64,000 nt of DNA. Origin: Schizochytrium sp. CCTCC M209059. Lineage: Eukaryota; Sar; Bigyra; Thraustochytrida; Thraustochytriidae. Below are positions 8,327-19,200 of the stretch, one piece after another (position 1 is the first letter of the stretch; every line of letters starts with the position of its first letter). Position numbers and translations under genes: made by a program. The notes beneath the pieces are model-generated. The model saw nothing but the letters and a program-made list of their open reading frames with translations, was not told where the DNA came from and searched no databases. The stretch spans positions 310,001 to 374,000 of the forward strand of contig KN805373.1 of assembly GCA_000818945.1 (NCBI GenBank), in the 5' to 3' direction.

Positions 8327-10981
8327 CTAAGACGACATGCGTTCAAAGACGTACAAAAGACCGTACTCAAAGGGCGGGTTCTTGGACTTGGCCACCTTTC
8401 TGTCATTAAAAATGACCCAGTCATCCTTGGCGTCGTCGTCGAGATCCGCCGAAAGATTGCAGTGGGCCAAGTAGTGGCCACCATGGGGCGTTTTGCCAAT
8501 GTGCGAGATGAATCCGCGCAAAACGTAGTGACCCTCTCTGGCGTCGTTTTCGGAGAGAATTTCCGCTTCCTGCGCAGCTGCTGACTTCTCGCCAGCGCTA
8601 CCACCGCCGCCGCCAGCCTTGTCGGCCGCCACCAAGTCACTTAGCTCGGCAGCGTGACTGAATAACCAATCCGCGGCGCGCTCCATGTTGCCGCCACACT
8701 CCTTGAGAGCAAGCTTGACGCCATCTTCCTCAAACCCCATGCTTGTGAGCATAGCAACCGATTCGGCATCGGCAGAGCCCCCTGCGTCAGGCGCAGACGT
8801 GGTGCTGGGCGGATCATTAAAGTCCGCATCGCCCATGTGTTCCAAAACCCATTGCATCGCGGCTTCTACAGAATTGTTGCCGGTGGCCAAGAGAGCGCGC
8901 TTGCACCCGTTCTCGTTGAATCCCATCGCCGTTAGCTGCTGCAACAGTGCCTCATCGGGCGTTGCAGCCGCGGGAGGCCCCGTGGTTTGATCTGGCGCAA
9001 GGTCCGGAAGTTCTTCCTCCCCGGACTGCAGGCCTTGGCCCCGAAACGCCGAAATATCGAGATCTCGCGGCACCGGCACACGCGCGTCAATCTTCTTTGG
9101 GACCCAATCATCACCAAGAACATAGCGCTTGAGCTGCACTGCCAGGTATTGAGGAAAGCTGCTCATCGAGGGGATCTGCACGGCCTTGCCGCGCTGGCCC
9201 GTTGCTGGCGAAAGGTAATCATCCACTTCTACGGCTGCCGAGTCGCCCAGAGAGGCGGCAAGACACGCCTCGAATGATACCAGCGGTGGAGGCGCCTCTT
9301 CTGTATCTGCAGACTTCGCGCCCGCTGCGGCCTTGGCATCGTCATCCGAGGCGGCGGTCGCCGCTGCCGCCGCTGCCCCCGCAGAGGGTGGCGCTGGCAC
9401 GCTCAGCATCAAGACATTGCTCACATTGTTCTGGTACTTGACCTTGCCCGACTGCTGGCACTCCAGGCGCTCCTCGACCAAGAACGAGAAGAGTCGAGAC
9501 GGGTCGCGCAGGCCCGCATCAAAGTACGAGGCCGTGTTTCCGCGCTCCATGCGCGAAATGCGGTCCAGCACAAACTGAAAGTACTCTCGCGAGTCCTGCT
9601 GCTCACGCGTGCCAAAGTCAGGATGCCCATGGCCAAGGCAGTCCTTGAGCATTTTCGGAGCCACGGCCACAACGTTATCATCCTCTAGCGCCTCAATGCC
9701 ATTGCCCGACGGGTCCGAAAGCGCCGCGGCGAGCTTGACGAGCTGCGTCTCAAGGTCAGTCTGTGGCTCGTTTGGCGCGCGCTTAAAGCATTCCATTCGA
9801 AGACGCTCCTTTTCCCGGTTGCGATCCGTCAAGCTTCGTCGATCTCCGGCTCGACTAGCTTCACTGTAAAAGAATCTTTCGCGAAAGGCGGAGAGTGAAA
9901 AGAGGACCTGGTACACCGAGTTCGCATAACACGAGTTGCCGAGGTTGTAAAGGCCAACGCGCCCCGGACCGTAGCAGTCGACGAGCTGCTCGTCACCCTC
10001 CAGGACCGCAGAGAGCGTGATCGACTTGTTCAGATCAATCTCCATTTCCATCATGGACTTTTCTGTCTTCTCCAAGTCCATAATGTTGATCCCAAAGTGC
10101 CGCAAATGCTTTCCCAAGTAAGGATCCTCCACCATTCCATCCTCCGACGGGTCGTAGGAATACACGTCAGCTTTGCCATCTGCCGTGATGGTTCCGAGCT
10201 TTACAGCCAAGGGATACTTGCGCCCCGTCGCCTCGAAGTGCTTGAGCGCCGCGCCGGTGCCCCCGGATCCATCCCAGTTGCGACGGCCAGAGCCAATGTA
10301 TCCGGTGCTCAAGTTCAACCACAAGTTCTCCGTAAGTCCGCTGTCCTCGCAGCGCCAGGTCTTCGGGTCTGGCGAGATACGCACGCCATTGTCGAGCTGC
10401 TCGAGGTTTTCGGCAAATTTGCTCACCGGTCGCTTCTCCTCGCTTGCGTCCCAAGCCTCAAACTCGCGCTGCGAAGAAGCATCTTCCATGGCAATAATGG
10501 CGTCCGCCGCCTCCAACAGGGACTTCGGCAAAAGTTTAGAAGCAGATTCGCTTGGGTACCCCAGGACTGCATCCAGGTCCGGGTAGACGGCAAAGCCGTA
10601 CTCCTTGACGAGCGTGCCCTTGCCGCCAATTACGTCAGCTGGGGAAAAACCGCCTTCCACACCAATGGCGAGCTTGGTGGGTTCTTCGTCCTCCTTTGCC
10701 GATGTCATCTCAGTGTCCTCCTGCTCCTCCTTCTCGCGGTACCACTTCATGTACATGTACAGCTTAGATCCTGTGCGCTCATGGTCGACGCCCACAAAGA
10801 GCGAAGAGTACGCCTGCAAGGTATTCATGTTTAGAAAGATTCCGTCGTCGGCCATCTCGGGCGTGATGAATGAAAAGCCGCACTCATCCTTCCACACGCG
10901 TGCGCCGCTGCCCGAAGGAGCCCGCGCCTCGCTCGCCACGGCGACGATGCGCTCGGCCAGAACTTCGTCTTTTACCACCAT
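8327..10981 (-). CDS. Ubiquitin-specific protease USP5/isopeptidase T family (UBP14-like)
   Basis: About 884 residues from the ATG at 10981. The usual USP5 domain order is visible: an N-terminal cryptic zinc-finger-like region, a ZnF-UBP-like domain (about 190-300), the Cys box GLYNLGNSCYANS (about C351), two UBA domains inserted in the catalytic domain (EALLQQLTAMGF and AESVAMLTSMGF regions), and the His box GHYLAHC (about H836) followed by WVIFNDRKV. USP5 enzymes disassemble free polyubiquitin chains. Catalytic Cys and His are present. The ZnF-UBP domain keeps ENLWLNL, GRR, DGSGG, PLAVKLGT and DVYSYD but lacks three of the four usual zinc ligands, so zinc-dependent recognition of the free ubiquitin C-terminus may be changed. 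It is convergent with CBL-CGS. Confidence 0.93.
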   Translation of the reverse strand: MVVKDEVLAERIVAVASEARAPSGSGARVWKDECGFSFITPEMADDGIFLNMNTLQAYSSLFVGVDHERTGSKLYMYMKWYREKEEQEDTEMTSAKEDEEPTKLAIGVEGGFSPADVIGGKGTLVKEYGFAVYPDLDAVLGYPSESASKLLPKSLLEAADAIIAMEDASSQREFEAWDASEEKRPVSKFAENLEQLDNGVRISPDPKTWRCEDSGLTENLWLNLSTGYIGSGRRNWDGSGGTGAALKHFEATGRKYPLAVKLGTITADGKADVYSYDPSEDGMVEDPYLGKHLRHFGINIMDLEKTEKSMMEMEIDLNKSITLSAVLEGDEQLVDCYGPGRVGLYNLGNSCYANSVYQVLFSLSAFRERFFYSEASRAGDRRSLTDRNREKERLRMECFKRAPNEPQTDLETQLVKLAAALSDPSGNGIEALEDDNVVAVAPKMLKDCLGHGHPDFGTREQQDSREYFQFVLDRISRMERGNTASYFDAGLRDPSRLFSFLVEERLECQQSGKVKYQNNVSNVLMLSVPAPPSAGAAAAAATAASDDDAKAAAGAKSADTEEAPPPLVSFEACLAASLGDSAAVEVDDYLSPATGQRGKAVQIPSMSSFPQYLAVQLKRYVLGDDWVPKKIDARVPVPRDLDISAFRGQGLQSGEEELPDLAPDQTTGPPAAATPDEALLQQLTAMGFNENGCKRALLATGNNSVEAAMQWVLEHMGDADFNDPPSTTSAPDAGGSADAESVAMLTSMGFEEDGVKLALKECGGNMERAADWLFSHAAELSDLVAADKAGGGGGSAGEKSAAAQEAEILSENDAREGHYVLRGFISHIGKTPHGGHYLAHCNLSADLDDDAKDDWVIFNDRKVAKSKNPPFEYGLLYVFERMSS

Positions 10982-11407
10982 CCTTCTCCTGCACAAGCGT
11001 CCGCGCCGCTCGTAGTAACTCTGCCTCTTGCCTCTTTCTCGCCCCTTGCCCGTCGCCAGGACGCCGTCCGTCCAGTGCTTGTCGTGAAGACTCCTTCGCG
11101 CGCGCGCGTTCCTCTCGCGAACCTTCGTTCGTTGTTTGCTTGCTTGCTTCTTTGGTTGTGTGTCAATTTCGATTAAATTGTGTCTCTCTCTCTCTCTCTC
11201 TTTCATCTTGCGCATTTCCCATCTTGCAATCATTCTCCAATTCACAATGCCAATGCCTACGGAAAAGAAATCAGCTGCAGGATCGAAGATCATTCATCGA
11301 AACAACAAGCTCGTAATTTTTGCATTCGACCGTCGGGAAGCTAAAACTGACATGAGTCAGACGCGACTCGAGAGGGGAAAAGATAGCCTTGCTGCCTTCT
11401 ACTAGGC
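10982..11407. promoter_or_regulatory. Upstream region of the USP5-like gene
   Basis: This 426-bp gap between two minus-strand genes should contain the USP5-like promoter and the 3' end of the macro-AKR transcript. It has a CT dinucleotide run (about 11180-11202), a short TTGC tract (about 11130-11150) and an AGGCCTAG palindrome at about 11403-11411 that overlaps the end of the neighbouring gene. No gene is seen. Confidence 0.45.
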
Positions 11408-13114
11408 CTAGACCGAATCAAAAACTTGTTCAAAGGTAGACCCCTTCGCGACATCCGAGACCAAGCTGGTAGCAGCCCGCTGACAATCGAGGACGTGCGC
11501 AATTTTTGTAGCTCCGGGAACGTGTATCAAACAAGCCCATTTTCGTGCAGAACAAGCAAGCCAAAGCGCAAAGGGACTCATGTCTTCTCGTGCGGCAAGC
11601 GGAAAACGTTGCTCTAAACCCTTGAACCCAGATGGATCTTTTCGAAAGGCGGTGCCGCCAAACGTTTTGATGGCAATAAAAACAATGCCGTGGTCCTGAC
11701 AGTACTGCAATGTACCTCCAAATTTGCCTGATGCCCGTGCGCTACGCACGTCCCAAGCTGAAAGCTCGTTTTGGACAGAAGCGATCGGAATGCCTGCGCC
11801 GAGCACAGCTTTAAGCTGAGCGAGTGTGACGTTACACAAACCGAGCCGATCTACTAGGCCTCGGTTGACGCACGAGTGCGCTGCGCGCATAATGCGGATC
11901 AGATCCTCTTGATGACGCGGGCAGTGATGCAGCTGCCACAGATCGATTGGTCGATCCCCACCCAGGGCGCGGTAGCTTGCCTCGATGCGGCTCACGACAT
12001 TTTCAGAGCTCAGCTTTGATGGCATGATCCATGATCGGGAACTCGTATCCCCCACTCGGCGATCCATTCCACCTTTGGTAGCAATCAAAATAGGCGAGTT
12101 CGCATTCTTAGCATCCCCATCTTTCTCGCTCTCAAAACGAGATCTTGCCTGGCTCAAAAGATGTTCCATGTAGTGCAAGTCGGCCCCATCTCGGCCGTAT
12201 GTGTCCGCTGTGTCGAAAAAACGTACTCCATGACGCATCGCAGCCAGCAAGAACTCCATTGTATCTTCTCGCGAAAGCCGTGGCCGCGGATAGTCAACAC
12301 CAAGCGCAAGCGTCCCAAGCCCAATCCGGTTCCGGAGCAAGGACAAAATTGGCATTACAGGACCAGTGTCTTGCTTACGCCTCTTTGCTTGCGTGATTTC
12401 TCTTTTTGCATCCATCCGTGCCCGCGTCGAATCGTCGGCACGAAGCGCGACGGCTTCGAACATGGAGAGATAGACACTTTCCAAAGTAGCTTCGGCTCCA
12501 TTTGACGCATAATCTGCGCCACAAAAGCCAGGCTTGTCCTGATTCACGACGGGCCCGCGCACGCATACAACGAAGTGAGCGCCCGTTTTTTTGCGTAGCG
12601 AGTCGCTTGCAGGTACATCTACAACCCGAAGTTCGCCGGTGCCAAGAATTCCGTCATCGTCTCCATACTGCGTCCGTACAAGATGTCCAAGGCCTGCACG
12701 ATGCAATTGCACATTTTCGTGGTTCTCGCCTGGTCTTCGCCAGCGCTCCCCGGTACCTACGCCAAGTGCAAAGGCGCCTCGAACCTGGGCAAGCGTCCCA
12801 AACTTTGCGCCAAGATCTTCAGGAGCGATGCCCTCTGCGGCAGCCTGGCGCTTCAGTTTCGCCACAAGAGGGCTCAAAACTGGCGCAACCATAATGAACC
12901 TCACTTGCGCTACCGTCCCGGCGTCTGCGTGTTCCCTTGCCGCTACGCGTGCTTCGCGGAAACCTCGAGCTGCGCGCACGATCGCTGCCATTGCGCGGTC
13001 CTCGTCAACTTTTGACTCGCCCGTCGATACGGACGCAAAGAATACTTTGTACACCTCGCTGCAAGACTCATCGACACTCGCAGCGTCAGTCTCTGGCCGC
13101 GCGCGCTTGGACAT
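11408..13114 (-). CDS. Macro-domain-like / aldo-keto reductase fusion protein
   Basis: 568 residues from the ATG at 13114. The C-terminal half (about 262-560) is an aldo-keto reductase: RIGLGTLALG, FFDTADTYGRDG (catalytic Asp and Tyr), ILIATKGG (catalytic Lys), IDLWQLHHCPRH (catalytic His) and VDRLGLCNVT. Such enzymes reduce carbonyls using NAD(P)H. The N-terminal 220 residues contain RVVDVPASDSL and GAHFVVCVRGP, then a GADYASNG...YLSMFEA segment, resembling the ADP-ribose-binding macro fold of plant and fungal macro proteins. This assignment is tentative because the usual NAAN motif is not clear. A charged linker joins the halves. The protein starts with KRARP, which could act as a nuclear signal. 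The fusion could link ADP-ribose or NAD metabolism to a reductase, but the substrate is unknown. Confidence 0.8.
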   Translation of the reverse strand: MSKRARPETDAASVDESCSEVYKVFFASVSTGESKVDEDRAMAAIVRAARGFREARVAAREHADAGTVAQVRFIMVAPVLSPLVAKLKRQAAAEGIAPEDLGAKFGTLAQVRGAFALGVGTGERWRRPGENHENVQLHRAGLGHLVRTQYGDDDGILGTGELRVVDVPASDSLRKKTGAHFVVCVRGPVVNQDKPGFCGADYASNGAEATLESVYLSMFEAVALRADDSTRARMDAKREITQAKRRKQDTGPVMPILSLLRNRIGLGTLALGVDYPRPRLSREDTMEFLLAAMRHGVRFFDTADTYGRDGADLHYMEHLLSQARSRFESEKDGDAKNANSPILIATKGGMDRRVGDTSSRSWIMPSKLSSENVVSRIEASYRALGGDRPIDLWQLHHCPRHQEDLIRIMRAAHSCVNRGLVDRLGLCNVTLAQLKAVLGAGIPIASVQNELSAWDVRSARASGKFGGTLQYCQDHGIVFIAIKTFGGTAFRKDPSGFKGLEQRFPLAAREDMSPFALWLACSARKWACLIHVPGATKIAHVLDCQRAATSLVSDVAKGSTFEQVFDSV

Positions 13115-13294
13115 TCTCTTCTTCTACTTCTTCTCCTTCGGTCACTTCTTCGATCACCCCGTTGTTCCATCATTGTAGTACAACTTGCCGTGTGATGGGG
13201 GAGACTTCGTGGTTTTATCATATGAATGTCATCAATCGCCGTGAAGGGAAAAGAAAGGGAACATAAAACTATCAGTGGCAGGATTTACTACATG

Positions 13295-16200
13295 TTAGCG
13301 AAAAGGATACGAGGGTGGGGCGCTCGCTTTCTGGACTGGAGTGACGCCCGCCGCGTTAAATCCTCGATGGCGCAAAAGCTTGACGACAAGCTCGTGCGCA
13401 TTCTCGTTGAGGTAGCCGATTTCTTCGAGATGGGCCTCATCAAGACCAGCAATGTTCATGAAGACGTCGTGAAGCGTGGCCTGGTTTAGGAGAAAATTTG
13501 CAATGTGTCCTTCCGTACGTGCCTTCTCACTAAAGAGCTCCGCAAAGGCGTGCGTCAAGTCGAAGCCGTCGCGCGGAAAGTAGATGCGCATCACGTCGTT
13601 AAGACAGTTGCCCAGGACCGCCTGCTCGTAAACGTGTTTTTTCACAAAGTCCAATGCCTCCTGGCGGTGACCGGGCATGACCTTCAAAATAAGAACATAG
13701 CCATTGCCAAAACGGTCCTTCAAACCCTGGGGCGTGTCGACAGCTCGAATTTGGCCCTTGGTGATGATGCAGACGCGATCACACAGCTCATCAGCCTCCT
13801 CCATGGAGTGAGTCGTAATCACAATAGCACACTTGTAGCTTTCGCGAAAGTATTGAATACATTCCCAAACCTTGCGACGCGTAGACGGGTCGAGCTGGGT
13901 CGTTGGCTCGTCGAGAATAACCACTCGCGGGCTCCCGAGCATGGCGAGCGCAATTGACAGTCGGCGTTGCATGCCGCCGCTCATAGCGCTTACCTTGCGT
14001 TCCATGAATTCCGAGAGGTCGAGGCGCGACGCAACCTCCTCAATCAGGCTGACGCGCTCTTGTTGCGTTACCATGGCCCCTCGCAAATGAAGCACAAGCT
14101 CAAGGTGTTGACGCGCCGTAAGTCCCGTCCAAAGGCAATCCCGTTGACCAACGTATCCAAGGTGAGGTAGAATGCGCGTCATTTGTGTCTCCACGTCCAA
14201 GCCCATCACATACGCCTTGCCAAATGTTGCAGACAAGGTTCCATTCAAGATACGACAAAGTGTAGACTTGGCTGAACCGTTGGGACCGAGAAAACCAACA
14301 ACCTCACCAGGGCGAACCGCGAGGTAGGCGTCCGTAAGAGCTTCCACCCTACCCCGTCGCGTAAAGTACGTCTTGGAAAGCTTTGCGAGGGCAATGGGAT
14401 CGCGTTCACTGCGACTCAGGCCATCGAAAGCCGCGACAAGAGACTCTACCCGCTCGCGCTCTGCACGCACGCACGATCGCGTTCGCCCGGGCCCGCGCCA
14501 ACTCGAGTTCGCATCATCGAGGTTGTCATCGGAATAGCGGTGCTCCGAAACGGGCGCCGAGCGATAACGGGGGTTAATGCGCCCACACAAACGATGCCAT
14601 ATTCCATAGCATCCGTGTTCTAGAACCATGAGAGCTTCCGGAGGAAACGTTCGTAGCCAATAGGCAAAGAGACCGATGAGAATCATCCCGAGCGAGCCCG
14701 CCCAAAACACACCGAGATCTTTGCGGAAATACACCGCATTGTCACTTGAGCACGTTTGCGAGAACGCGAGCGCTGAAGATCCTACAAAGTCAGGCGAGGC
14801 ATCCAGCACCTCTGTCCGCGTTCCCCCGCGGAAAAAGTTGAACATCGAACTCGAGAACCCAATCGAGAAAATGAGATTGAGCGCTCGCAAAGAGTCGCTC
14901 GAAGCATCTGGCGCCGCTTTGTCCTGCTGAGGATTCAGGTGTCGCTGAGCACATGTTGTCCCTGCTAAATTTTCAAATGAGATATTGAGACCAACGTAGT
15001 TTCGAACGGTGCAAGTGTTTGCGTCGGGAAGAAACATTGAGTCCTTCAAATGGCGGAGCGTGAGAATGGGGGGCAAGACGCCCCACAAAATGAGCAAAAT
15101 ACCCCCAAAAAAGGCCGCCATGCGGTGATGCCGAAAGAGCGAGCTGATGATGAGCGACAGGCCAGAGAGACCAAGCGCGAGCGAGACAGATACCGCTAGC
15201 AACATGAACCATGAACCGGGCTCGTTGACGATGTGCCCATACCACCAAAGTACCCCTTCGTGAGTGTCATCCGTGCCTAAAGTCGTAATCTCCTCCAAGA
15301 TGGCGAGCTCGCGCTCCACCCCAACCCTGTCCGTCTCATTGCTGACGACGACGCATCGGCAGGCGGAAGCGTTAACCAGATTGCAAAGATAAAGTAGCTC
15401 CTCGTCGTGAACGCCAGTGCCAAGGGTGACCGCCATGAAAATGCTCATTGCAATGATGAAGATGACGAAGAGGACCACAAAGAGAAATAACAGCTCCGAC
15501 GCGGCCATGGTTGCAAAGGTGCAGCGATGCAGCTTGAAAATTTGCAGATACCCGCTATTGATCTCAAAGACGCCGTACGGAATGAGAAGGATTGCCACAA
15601 AAGACAAAAGCAACGAGAGCGCGAGCACGTCCGTCCTCAATTCCGAATTCGTCGAATCGACAAGGGTGATGGAAACGAGCAGAACGACTGCAACGAACCA
15701 CTTGGCGACTACTTCCCATGAAAAAATGCGCACCCGAAAGTTCTTGAACGTAATGGCTTTAACTTGCTCGAGCCAGAGCCAGATGCCATATGCGCGAACC
15801 TCGAGACCCTGCAGCTGTAGATCCGCTGCAGCAGGAAGCGTGCGCAGCTGTACGACGCTCTGTAGCGGCGGCGCAGACCCTGCCGAGGGCAGCACAACAT
15901 CTTTGCTCGAAAGAGCAGACGGCCTTCGCGACGACTCGGGTGCCGACATGGTTGATTGCGAGCGCGGTTCGGAAGCAAAAATAACGCTCATATTCTCCGA
16001 ATGCGTCTTTCGCGCAAGTTGACGCACGGGCCTGTCCACCGCCGCGGGTCGATCAAAACGTTTTGCGGGAGGAGCACCATCCATCGCTGAGACAGCGACC
16101 TTTTCGTACGTCGCGATATCCTTTTCCCTCAGCTTTTCGTTGGACTCTTGTGTGTGATTACCTTCATTCTGGGACACCCTGTCAGTTCGCGTGCTTAATC

Positions 16201-19200
16201 GGCCCGAGAGCGTGCTTGAGTCCGAGCTGCGGAGGGGGGGCCGGCCGAGGTGGCGATTCGAGTCCTCCACAATGGAGAGAAAGACTTCCTCAAAGGTCGT
16301 ATTGCTAATGCCGTATTCTCGAATGCGCGACCCTGGCGATTGGACCCATGTGATCAAAGCTGCCAATCCCTCAACGAGCTGTTTCTCAGGGTCTTTTATC
16401 GCCTCGTCTCGCGCTGATTCGATCATGGGCGATGCGGTGTCCTCCCCGTCTTTGAAGAAGGCGCGGGCCTTGCAGAAACTTGCAGGATTCGGCGCTCCGC
16501 TTCCTCGAGACCACTTTCGATCATCTTGCTCGGTATCCGTGACTGAACGCAGGGAGCCATCTGTCACCCCGACAGTGACTTTGTGCAGGTGCTCCTCGCC
16601 AACTTCATCTTCATCTTCAATGATTGTGTCCGTGTCGCTGTCTCTGTCACTCTCATCGTGTGTCTGAATGCGAGCATCGCGCCGTAAGGCATCGCTTGAT
16701 GCTAAAGTTACCCCCTCTGTCAAGCGTATTGAGATATCGTGCCCCTTTTCAGCCTTGGGATCTTCATCGTTCGAGGATTCATTGAGGTCTTCGTCCATAT
16801 CTGCGATTTCGTCTTGCCCGGGCTGTGATCGAAAGGTGGTTGAGTCGCCAGAGCTGTGTGGTGCAAGCTCTGTCGACCGCCGCCGAATGCACACCGTCAG
16901 GTAACCAGACGAGACAGTGCGCACCTCGATGCAGTGATGTTGGAAAAGCGGAGCAAAGTCCTGGTCCAGACGGTTCACGACAAAGTCGACGTCTTCGGGC
17001 CGTACGTACAGTGCCAATTGAGCGATGGACCCGTAACGAAGCTTGAGATCAAGAGGGGGGCCAGACGCTACAACCCGACCACGCTCCAGGACGACCACCT
17101 CGTCAGCCAGCGAATCGGCTTCGGCCATGCTATGCGTTGTGAGAACCACAAGACTTTGCTTTTTCATGGTCTCAATGTGTCGCCACACGTAACGTTGGTT
17201 GATTGGGTCCATGCCCGTCGTAGGCTCATCGAGGAGAACCAAGGCTGGCGTTCCAATCGTAGCCAGACCCACAGACACGCGGCGGCACGCGCCACCGGAA
17301 AGTGCCCCGACCTTGTAATTACGTAGATTGTGCAGATTGAGTGAATGCAACCAGCGGTCAACAATCTCTGGAATAAGGTCCGAAGGGACCATCCTTAACC
17401 TAGCCCACAGAGCAAAGTGTTCTGTAGGGGTGAACTCGCTATACAGTCGATCTTCTTGCACACAGATCCCGAGTCTGACGGACGTCACGGGCATGCCATT
17501 GCAGCGAATGTGGCCCGAGTCCTGCACGAGATAAGTACAAAGGATTTGAATTAATGTGCTCTTGCCCGCACCGTTTTTCCCCAAAACAGTGAGAAGGCGA
17601 CCTTGCTGCACTCGAATGGAAACAGAGTCGAGCGCTTTTACCTTTCTTGACCCTTTGCCAAAGCTCAAGGAGACATTTTCAATCACCAAGCCCTTGTCAC
17701 ATTCGTCACCGCCATTGAGAGGGCAGTCAAGACTTGCAAACTCATGTCCATGCTGCTGCTCGTCTTTAGGCGTAGGCGCATTCTCACCTGATCTTGGTTC
17801 TGTGTCCTTGTCAACGACAATCTCAGGTTTCGAGCGCTGCGACCCGGTCGATGTACTGGACGCTTCGTTTTTTGCTTTGAGCACTCGTTTGTTTGTGTGT
17901 GCGAGCTTGGCCCGTCGGAAAACGCGATGGCCGCGGAGGTACATGATGCCGAGCACAATGATGAGATATAAGAAGGCGAGAAGGGTTAAAAACCCAATGC
18001 TCTGGCCAAATGAGGGCGCATCGTGGCCAACGACGCCGTACTCGCCCACGTGAGCCGGTTCGTCGAGGGAGCATTGCCGCGCTGACGAATATGTGCCGGA
18101 CTCGACTTTGACATACATTGGATCCACATCGAGACCAAGCGCTTTTTGGATGAGCACTGGCGTTGAATCGTAAAATGTGGAACCGGCGTTGTAGGCTGTA
18201 CCGCCGTTGAGCAGCACGGCGCCGACGATTTGTGCCCAGATCTGCGCAAAGTGAAAGCTCGGAATAAAAAAGAGTGCTGCGAGCTGGAATGAAGCCCGTG
18301 GGTCCCCGGCTGTGTCCCAGACGCTGTCCTGCGCCGATGCCAGGTACCAGCAGCCCGTGTGTTCGCTGCCGTCGTACATGATAAGCGTCGAGTTGCACGT
18401 TTGGTCCTTTCCGCACGTGTAGCCGTCTCCCTCGATATGCGACTCGCAGGCAATGTAAGTAGTATTTTCGGGCTGGAAATAAGACGGCCCGACGCGTTCC
18501 CCAAAGAGAGGAGACAAGGTCACGACAACGTTGATGCCTACGAGCAAGAGGTACACGAGGATGAGATAGTCTGAACGACGCGAGAAGCCGGCAATGACGA
18601 GGACCGCAAAATGGATACTGAGCATGATTGCTCCAGCTCCAAAAAATAGTGAGGCAAAGATGGTGCCAAAGCTGACATGCTCGAAAATCACATCTGGGAG
18701 CGCCTTGGCCAGGCCCGCGGAAACGAGAGCGATGGCAAGATCGAGGACCGTGAACAAGGTCCACCACGAAAGCCAAAATGCCCAGTACCCGCGTTTACTG
18801 CTGAGAAGGGCAATCAAAAGACCAGACTTGGACTCATCCTGCACGAAGACGGTGGAGAGGATGCCGGTGATGATGGGTCCAGCGGCCAGAGTCAAAGACA
18901 CAAAGGGGTTGAAGTCGTAGTCGAAGTCCACGTCGAGAGGCTTGCCACAGGAATCGTACGAGTAGCTTGTGATGCCCCCGGAGGTGTCTACGTAGTAATC
19001 GTTGACCGCGTAGGTGATGAGGACCATGACCGGAGTGATGAGGCAATAAAAGCAGGCGACGAAGGGCCTTCTCACAAAGACACGCACGCATTTCATAAGC
19101 AGCGCAAGGTAGATGCCCACGCTCCCGCTACAGGGAATCACGGACAATGCCGTGCATTTGCCGCAAGCGCTGCCGCGCCCTGGCGCCTCCGCCTCTGCCT

